A stretch of 64,000 nucleotides of DNA from the NCBI RefSeq assembly GCF_016765655.2, contig NZ_CP086108.1, positions 1 through 64,000 on the forward strand. The letters are read 5' to 3'. The notes beneath the pieces are model-generated. The model saw nothing but the letters and a program-made list of their open reading frames with translations. It made no database searches and had not been told where the DNA came from. Positions within the stretch are counted from its first letter, which is position 1. Every line of letters starts with the position of its first letter. Position numbers and translations under genes: made by a program. This DNA comes from Skermanella mucosa. GTDB taxonomy: Bacteria; Pseudomonadota; Alphaproteobacteria; Azospirillales; Azospirillaceae. This document shows, piece by piece, positions 59,901 through 64,000 of this stretch.

Positions 59901-61159
59901 CGCATGTCCTGGACGCGGATGGGGCGCCGGTGCCGGTCGGCCTGCCGGGAACGCTTTGGCTGGAGCGGCCGGGGGAGGCGCCGGTTCCGACCGGAGTCAC
60001 GGCGCGCTGGACCGAGGAGGGCGTGCTGGAGCGCCGGGACGCCGGGGCCGAGGCGCCGGAGCCGGAAGCGGCGGCGCCCGTCCGCGACGGGTCGGACCCG
60101 CCGAGCGCCACCGAGACCCGGCTGCTCGCCCTCTGGTCGGCCGTGCTGGAGCGGCCTGTGACCTCCGTCCATGCCGGTTTCTTCGAGCTTGGCGGGCATT
60201 CCTTCCTGGCGGTGCAGCTGATGGCCCGGGTCGAGGCGGCGTTCGGCTGCCGGCTGCCGCTGGCCAGCCTGTTCTCCGGCGGGACGGTCGCCCGGCAGGC
60301 GGCGCTGATCGACGCCCGGTCGGGCGGTGCCGACGAGGTGCTGGTGATGCTGCGCCCGGAGGGCGACCGGGGCACCATCCTGCTGCCGCACGAGGTCTCG
60401 GGCCATGTCCTCAGCTATGCGGCGCTCGCTGGGCGTCTGCCCGAGGGCTGGCGGGTGGCGGCGCTCCAGGCGCGCGGGCTCGACAATACCCGGCCGCCGG
60501 TGCGCGGGCTGCCCGAGATGGCCCGGGCCTATGCCGACGCCGTGCTGGCGGCCGGCCTGCCCGGTCCCTTCGTGCCGGTCGGCTACTCGTTCGGCGCGGC
60601 CCTGGCCGGCGAGCTGGCCGCCGAACTGGCGGCGCGCGGCCGGACGGTCGCCCGCGTCTGCGTGATCGACGCGCCGGCCAACCCGCAGGACTTCGCGGAC
60701 GGCATCGTGCCGGGGGACGAGGCCGGGCGGCTGCTCCACATGGTCCGGGCGGTCGAGCACTCCATGGGGCTCGATCTCGGCCTCGATGGCGCCGTGCTGA
60801 AGCAGTTCGGGCAGGAGACCCGGATCGACCTGGTGCACCGGCGGCTGGCCGCGACCGGGGCTTTCGGCGGGGCGGTCACGCGCGACCAGGTCGCCGGGAT
60901 GCTGGCGGTCTATGGCGCCAACCTGGACGCCCTGAGGAGCTTCCGGCCCAGGCGGATCGGCCCGCCCGTGGATGTCTGGGTGACCGACGCGCTGGCCGCC
61001 CGCCCCGGAACGGTGGCGGATCTCGGCTGGTCGGCTGTCACGGCCGGGCCGGTCGCGGTCCACCGGATCGGCGGCGACCATGCCTCCGTGATGAGGGAGC
61101 CGCTCGCCGGGGAATTGGCGGCCGCGATCGGCCGCGCCCTCGATCCCGCGCCGGGCTGA
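53957..61159 (+). CDS. Nonribosomal peptide synthetase, C-A-MT-PCP-C-(A remnant)-PCP-TE
   Basis: A 2400-residue NRPS. C1 covers ~residues 45-480; its active motif is HHIAADA (177-183), with Ala replacing the usual Gly. The A domain covers ~500-925: A3 YTSGSTGRPKG, A4 with D698/W702, A8 LRGFRIELGEI at 911-921. Aligned by hand to GrsA, its ten specificity residues read DFWNVGMVHK, nearly the threonine code. An N-methyltransferase is inserted between A8 and A10 (~985-1200; EIGCGTG at 1024-1030). PCP1 carries Ser1450 (GGHS). C2 covers ~1510-1945 with intact HHAVTDG at 1650-1656. Then ~55 residues (1977-2033) resemble the tail of an A domain, PCP2 has Ser2082, and the type I thioesterase has Ser2211 (GYSFGA) and a late His (GGDHAS). 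The product might contain N-methyl-threonine. No MbtH gene is seen. Confidence 0.92.
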   Translation: MPDTDSSEADLDLLDFLLDEDGDSPPQRGTGIGIRPADGVRDGGPRRAPLSFQQRRMWYLHRLDESAAYTICLAFRLDGRFEPGAFEAAVGDVVARHAVLRTRYEERDGEGEQVVEPAGPVPVGLFDWRDRAEDGEALAAAIREESARPFDLGRGSPLRATAIRIAESRTAIVLAIHHIAADAWSLGILSGDLLSAYRARLAGGAPAWAPLPVSYADFAAWQRETYGPESIADDLDYWRRRLAGLPVLDLPTDRPRPRLQSFDGALVPFAVPAAAADRLRRLASAARTTQFTALMALFQMLLARHCRQDDVPVGTSLANRERLETQGLVGFFVNMVVVRGDLSGDPGFAALLERQRGLVLEAFDHATLPFEMLVEALDLPRDTGRNPLFQVAFTLLDPTPPPTAGGEFAVEPLLTQEAARFDLELFIREEAGGGLSGVFSYNTDLFEAESVARLARQFVTLAESAAAAPDMPVSRLPLIGPDERAALLTGPKRPAAPFAEGVHDRFVRHARERAGATALRLNGERQGYGALERRSAAIAGRLRSLGIGAGDRVALWFEPSLEMPAAILGVLRAGAAYVPLDPHYPADRVAHALEDSGVAAVLTTEALAPRVPPRVQSGTTAPVVCVEDCGDADAEGFEPVAVGPDDLAYVIYTSGSTGRPKGVLVTHGNLTRLFDATDAWFRFGARDVWTLFHSYAFDFSVWEIWGALAHGGALVIVPREVARAADAFYDLLCREKVTVLNQTPSAFRQLIQAEEADPRESELALRFVVFGGEALDLASLEPWLDRHGDDAPRLVNMYGITETTVHVTYRPIRWRDVKRRLGSVIGEPIPDLFIRLLDDHGEPVPPGMVGEIWVGGAGVARGYLNRPELTAERFVLDSAGGGLLYRSGDLARVTPVGDLEYRGRADAQVKLRGFRIELGEIQAVLSDHPAVGDVAVVPRGEGDAKRLVAYVVPRPGADGEAGGDEGWRATFDMIYGGDGEARDFDISGWNDSYTNAPIPAAEMRAWLDETLDRLRALAPRRVLEIGCGTGMILFGLAPSVELYHGLDFSSPVVERLRRAAAARGLDHVTVERREAADLDGVPGGFDLVVINSVAQYFPSRAYFMAVVEGSLARLAPGGRLFLGDLRNRVLLRAFHADIAAATGAGRTRLELARRLARAVEREKEILVDPAFFSALARRPDVAGVAAMPKVAAGDNELTRFRYDAVVTLKGGAGTVAGAEYSSWADCCTEGHLAGRLARETSGFGISGIPNRRLARPLAALAWIEADGPPEEVLDRAPGDPAGGPAGALDGAAIARLAREHGWEAVPGWTAGTEDGRLDVLFRRPGEPVPAGGAREMPAAAEAPITYLNEPAPPDRRGTLGRALRRHAASRLPEHMVPGAFVFLDRLPLGPTGKLDARALPEPGEDGPAAGTEGEPPRTPLEAAVAETWAEVLGTARIGIRDNFFEAGGHSLLATRVIARIRARFGIDLPLRLLFERPTVAEFAAELAGRLGPDPVEERADGGAEGIIPPADRTGILPLSYAQQRLWFLDRLMPGTGVYNVALGLKLDGDLDEAALRRALTGLIARHETLRTRFPVVDGRPFQEIMPPFEAPLAVRDGSEFALPAIPDSAGLGRALRPLALEPIDLDRGPPLRLTLVRLAPGSAVLVAVLHHAVTDGWSMGVLAREVTELYRAAVEGRAAGLPPLPVQYADFSAWQQRSLAGAALERLIGHWRERLAGAPEALELPADAPRTAGADRPARSRRFRIDAAETEALRGLAGRGGATLFMVLYAGFALLLSRWSGQTDVVVGTPIANRTRDDLAGLIGCFVNTLALRLDLSGDPSGRELVERARRVTLDAYAHQDAPFELVVDALGLKRSISRTPLFQAMLVLQNAPGGRLDLPGLTVTPLADDAGVARFDVLLTLVEQGGGIDAVLECDGSRFNAATVERMERHFRHLLAELAARPEAGALRLPLADAGAEAEAIRAWQRAGRAPLDLVAPGTVPHVLDADGAPVPVGLPGTLWLERPGEAPVPTGVTARWTEEGVLERRDAGAEAPEPEAAAPVRDGSDPPSATETRLLALWSAVLERPVTSVHAGFFELGGHSFLAVQLMARVEAAFGCRLPLASLFSGGTVARQAALIDARSGGADEVLVMLRPEGDRGTILLPHEVSGHVLSYAALAGRLPEGWRVAALQARGLDNTRPPVRGLPEMARAYADAVLAAGLPGPFVPVGYSFGAALAGELAAELAARGRTVARVCVIDAPANPQDFADGIVPGDEAGRLLHMVRAVEHSMGLDLGLDGAVLKQFGQETRIDLVHRRLAATGAFGGAVTRDQVAGMLAVYGANLDALRSFRPRRIGPPVDVWVTDALAARPGTVADLGWSAVTAGPVAVHRIGGDHASVMREPLAGELAAAIGRALDPAPG

Positions 61160-61377
61160 GGCTACTTAAAAGCTTCAAGAATGGTCTTCCGGGATTTCAA
61201 TTGACCTGAAGGCTTCCGATAATCTACTGATGGTGGAGTTCATGAGTATTTCATCGCGTATATTTTCCACCCCCCGGCTCGGTTCGCCATAGCTCGGTTC
61301 GAACATGAGTTTTCCAGCCCTGGTGCGGGCGGCATAGCCCCCTCGCTCAATTTTCCCCGACAGCCGAGACCGATGCC

Positions 61378-62421
61378 ATGCCGCGCCCGCTCCGAATCGC
61401 CCAGGTAGGTTCCATCATCTTCCCGATTCCACCGACCCGCTTCGGCGGAACGGAACGGGCGGTCTCGTACCTGACCGAGGCGCTGGTCGCCGCCGGGCAC
61501 GACGTCACCCTGTTCGCCTGCGGCGACGCGGTCACCTCGGCGCGCCTGGTCGCGTCGCGGGCGACGGCGCTGAACGGCAGCCAGGTGACCAACGCGCTGC
61601 CCCACTTCGCCGCCCATTTCGCGCTGGTCCGCCGGCACCTGGAAGAGTTCGACATCATCCATTTCCACGAGGAGGGGATGCATTTTCCCTGTTTCATGGA
61701 TGTCGCCGACCGGACCGTCACCACCTTCCACATGCCGCTGGGCGGGCCGGACATGCGCATCCTGTACGATGCCGTTCCGGAAATGCCGCTGGTGTCCATC
61801 TCCGACCGCCAGCGCCTGCCGCTGCCCAACGCGAACTGGGCGGGAACCGTGCTCCACGGCATTCCGGCGGATCTCTACCGTTTCAATCCCGACCCCGGAG
61901 GGTATCTGGCCTTCATCGGCCGCTTCTCGCCGACCAAGCAGCCGCACGAGGCGATCCGGATCGCACTGGCCGCCGGAATGCCGATCAAGCTCGCCGGGAC
62001 CCTGTACGACCAGGACCGCCCCTATTGGGACAAGCGGGTCCGGCCCCACCTGGACAACCCGCTGGTCGAGGTCGTCGGCGAGCTGAACGACGCGGAGAAG
62101 GACGGCTTCCTGGGCAAGGCGCGCGCATTGCTGTTCCCGATCGACTGGGAAGAGCCGTTCGGGCTGGTCATGATCGAGGCCATGGCGACCGGCACCCCGG
62201 TGGTGGCCTACCGCTGCGGCGCGGTGCCGGAGGTGGTGGAGGACGGCATCACCGGCTTCGCCGTCACCAGCCTGGAGGCGGCGGTCGAGGCGGTGGGCCG
62301 CATCTCCGACCTGGACCGCGCCGCCGTCCGCCGCCGCTTCGAGGAACGCTTCACCGACACCCGCATGGCCGCCGACTACGTTGCGATCTACCGGCGCCTG
62401 CTGGCCGGCGGACGGGACTGA
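61378..62421 (+). CDS. Family 4 glycosyltransferase
   Basis: A 347-residue GT-B enzyme starting MPRPLRIAQVGSIIFPIPPT. It has AYLTE-like segment AVSYLTEALVAAGHDVTLFA, donor motif LAFIGRFSPTKQPHEAIRIA and E-x7-E in EPFGLVMIEAMATG. This subfamily is widespread as stand-alone genes in Rhodospirillales. It lies 218 bp after the NRPS on the same strand. It could glycosylate the NRPS product or another surface molecule, but no data in the sequence decide this. Confidence 0.88.
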   Translation: MPRPLRIAQVGSIIFPIPPTRFGGTERAVSYLTEALVAAGHDVTLFACGDAVTSARLVASRATALNGSQVTNALPHFAAHFALVRRHLEEFDIIHFHEEGMHFPCFMDVADRTVTTFHMPLGGPDMRILYDAVPEMPLVSISDRQRLPLPNANWAGTVLHGIPADLYRFNPDPGGYLAFIGRFSPTKQPHEAIRIALAAGMPIKLAGTLYDQDRPYWDKRVRPHLDNPLVEVVGELNDAEKDGFLGKARALLFPIDWEEPFGLVMIEAMATGTPVVAYRCGAVPEVVEDGITGFAVTSLEAAVEAVGRISDLDRAAVRRRFEERFTDTRMAADYVAIYRRLLAGGRD

Positions 62422-62451
62422 GGTCGACCCGGTCGGTTCAGCTCGTCGCGA

Positions 62452-62539
62452 TGCGTTGGGCCACGGCCTAACCTGCGGTTTGATGCAGGGCGGAGGTGAT
62501 GCGGTTTGTCGAGCGTAGGTTGGGCCGTGGCCCAACGCA
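62452..62539. repeat. Large inverted repeat (23 bp arms)
   Basis: Left arm 62452-62474 and right arm 62517-62539 are complementary over 23 bp with one mismatch by eye, built on TGCGTTGGGCCACGGCC, and separated by 42 bp. Sequences with GTAGGTTGGGC...GCCCAACG are common repeated intergenic elements in proteobacteria. It sits between the glycosyltransferase and the convergent methyltransferase, so it could end both transcripts or be a MITE-like element. Confidence 0.75.
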
Positions 62540-62595
62540 ACGGCCCGGCTGACCCGGCGGGGTCAATCTGACCGGGTCCCGCACTTAGGATTCCC

Positions 62596-63408
62596 CTATC
62601 TCCGCGTGCCGAGCGTCAGCACGAAGGTGCGGGGCACGTGGATGCCCTGGCCTTCGCGGTAGCGCTCGTGGAAGGCGACGAAGTCGCGCTTCAGCGCGGC
62701 CCGGCGCTCGTCGTCGAGGCTGGCGGCCAGCGTGCGGGTCGGGCCGTAGCCGGTGACGAAGGTGTTCCAGGCCGCCTCGCCGCCGGTCTCGACATAGTGG
62801 CTGGTCTCGACCCGGATCGTCAGGTCGAAGGCGTCGCCCAGCAATTGCCGAAGCCGCTCCGGGCGGCCCCAGTCGAACGGCGACACGGCGGGCGGGGCCG
62901 CCATGTAGGGGCGCATCACCGCGAACATCTCGGCGATCGAGCCGTCGGGCGTCCAGGTCGCCAGCGCCAGCCGTCCGCCGGGCCGGCACGCGCGGGCGAG
63001 TTCGTCGGCCGCCGCCTCGGGCCGGCTGACGAACATGACCCCGAAGGTCGAGACGACCGCGTCGAAGCCGGCATCCGCCACCGGCAGGGCCTCGGCGTCA
63101 CCCAGCCGGTAGTCGATCGCGAGCCCGTCCGACAGGCCGCGCGCCGCGTCCAGCAGGCCGGCGGCGATGTCGATCCCGGTGACATGGGCGCCGCGCCGGG
63201 CGCAGGCCCGGGCGGTGATGCCGGTGCCGGTCGCGACGTCCAGGATGCGCTCGCCCGGCAGGGGCGCCAGGGCGGCGACGGTCGCGTCGATGCCGTCATA
63301 GACACCGCGGATGATCTCCTCGTAGTCGCGCCCGCCCGAGCTCCAGACGGAGGCGGCACGCTCGTTGTGCGGCTGGATGGCGGGAACGTGAGTGGTCTGG
63401 ATGGTCAT
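62596..63408 (-). CDS. Class I SAM methyltransferase (UbiE/COQ5-like)
   Basis: A 270-residue soluble methyltransferase with the SAM motif RILDVATGTGITARACARRG, GDAEALPVADAGFDAVVSTF and CRPGGRLALATWTPDG. The fold is that of Methyltransf_11/UbiE-type enzymes acting on small hydrophobic or aromatic substrates. The conserved stretch after motif III (FDWGRPERLRQLLGDAFDLT) is characteristic of a broad, poorly characterised subgroup. It is divergent from the regulator gene at 63603 and converges with the glycosyltransferase. Confidence 0.88.
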   Translation of the reverse strand: MTIQTTHVPAIQPHNERAASVWSSGGRDYEEIIRGVYDGIDATVAALAPLPGERILDVATGTGITARACARRGAHVTGIDIAAGLLDAARGLSDGLAIDYRLGDAEALPVADAGFDAVVSTFGVMFVSRPEAAADELARACRPGGRLALATWTPDGSIAEMFAVMRPYMAAPPAVSPFDWGRPERLRQLLGDAFDLTIRVETSHYVETGGEAAWNTFVTGYGPTRTLAASLDDERRAALKRDFVAFHERYREGQGIHVPRTFVLTLGTRR

Positions 63409-63602
63409 GGCATGCTCCTCGGTTTCGGCTTCCGGCGGGAAGGATCGCGCGGGGGCGTCGGCCGCGCGTCCGGCGAGGCGTCAGGCGGGCGTCAGGAGGC
63501 GGTCTCTTTCGGGGGATGATCCCGTCGGGCGTAAGCGCCTGCGACAGCCGTGGCCCGGCCTGCTATGGTCCGATTCTCGGGCAGGCTCCCCCGGAGGGCG
63601 CG

Positions 63603-64000
63603 ATGGACGGACCGACGCTTCGTTTGCTGGGCGGCTTCTCGCTCGCCGACGCGGGCGGGTGCGAGGTCGCCGTGCCGGGGCGGAAGATGCGGTTGCTGCT
63701 CGCTTATCTGGCGCTGAACGCGGCGCGCCCCGTCTCCCGCGAACGCCTCGCCGGCCTTCTATGGCCGGACCGCGACGGCCGGAGCGCCCGGCACTGCCTC
63801 CGCCAGAGCCTGATGGAACTCCGCCGCCTCGGCGGGCGGGTGGGGGGAGACCTGATCCGCTGCGATAACGATTCGGTCGCGGCCGCCCTGCCGGAGGAGC
63901 GGGTGGACGCGCCGACCGTCGAGCGGCTGGCCCGGGAGGCCACTCCCGAGGCCCTGCGCGCCGCCGCCGTCCTGTGCGTCGGACCCCTCCTGCCGGGGGA
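63603..64000 (+). CDS. SARP/BTAD-type transcriptional regulator, 5' part
   Basis: An open frame from the ATG at 63603 runs off the window edge. The first ~95 residues look like the winged-helix DNA-binding domain of SARP/AfsR-type activators and related large ATPase-linked regulators (LRLLGGFSLADAGGCEVAVP, RKMRLLLAYLALNAARPVSR, ERLAGLLWPDRDGRSARHCL, RQSLMELRRLGG). The bacterial transcriptional activator (BTAD) domain would follow. The rest, often a TPR or cyclase-like part, is not visible. It is divergent from the methyltransferase gene and may regulate it. Confidence 0.75.
   Translation, partial: MDGPTLRLLGGFSLADAGGCEVAVPGRKMRLLLAYLALNAARPVSRERLAGLLWPDRDGRSARHCLRQSLMELRRLGGRVGGDLIRCDNDSVAAALPEERVDAPTVERLAREATPEALRAAAVLCVGPLLPG

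Noticed and set aside
53957-61159. MbtH-like or additional NRPS module hidden in another frame
   Set aside because: No MbtH motif or second adenylation core was found in any frame across the NRPS or its flanks.
1-64000. tRNA or rRNA genes
   Set aside because: I saw no cloverleaf-like sequence or rRNA signature on either strand by reading; a covariance-model scan would be decisive.

Overview
The window is GC-rich DNA with the codon bias and gene content of an alphaproteobacterium of the Azospirillum/Skermanella type (Rhodospirillales). This placement is an inference from gene families: a methylotroph-style two-subunit formate dehydrogenase, an RPA-type replication initiator, an alphaproteobacterial omega subunit, and bipartite intergenic palindromes. 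An iteron array (22729-23105) next to the initiator gene repA (23169-24068) indicates that the window lies on a secondary replicon (plasmid or chromid). Housekeeping-type genes such as ppc and rpoZ nearby favour a chromid or a large plasmid.

Layout. 0-5.7 kb: fdhB-fdhA (NAD-linked formate dehydrogenase with fused NuoE/NuoF-like beta subunit) and an IclR regulator. 5.7-10.3 kb: an accessory islet with two PIN-domain toxin/antitoxin pairs, an XRE regulator, a decayed second copy of the IclR 3' end, a broken IS630-type transposase and an apparently intact IS1380-family element. 10.3-12.4 kb: an AT-rich orphan gene of unknown function and an AT-rich flank. 12.4-19.5 kb: a structured repeat patch, small hypothetical genes, a divergent quinone oxidoreductase/LysR pair, an orphan Phd antitoxin, a RocB-like M20 peptidase, and three tandem ~205 bp palindromic repeats before a DUF2382 stress gene. 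19.7-25.6 kb: small membrane and methyltransferase genes, an rpoZ-like omega gene with a long acidic tail, a VKOR-like protein, the replication origin, repA and two helper-like genes. 25.7-33.2 kb: metabolic genes (depolymerase-type esterase, dienelactone hydrolase fusion, class IV aminotransferase, PEP carboxylase, Fe/2OG-type oxygenase).

33.2-50.0 kb is an exopolysaccharide locus of the Wzx/Wzy type. It has six glycosyltransferases, a Wzy-like polymerase, a Wzc-like chain-length regulator/BY-kinase, a Wzx flippase, a WecE-like sugar aminotransferase, a beta-helix protein and a Tat-exported TRAP-type binding protein. No initiating phosphoglycosyltransferase or Wza exporter is in view.

50.0-61.2 kb is the most unusual part: an AT-rich control region, two tandem paralogous proteins with no family I recognise, an Sfp-type phosphopantetheinyl transferase, a DUF1127 gene and a 2400-residue NRPS. 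I read the NRPS as C-A(Thr-like)-N-methyltransferase-PCP-C-(adenylation remnant)-PCP-TE. The second module appears to have lost nearly all of its adenylation domain. The window ends with a sixth EPS-type glycosyltransferase, a large inverted repeat, a UbiE-like methyltransferase and the start of a SARP/BTAD-like regulator cut by the window edge.

All calls were made by reading the sequence and recognising families. No database search, alignment program or base-composition calculation was run.
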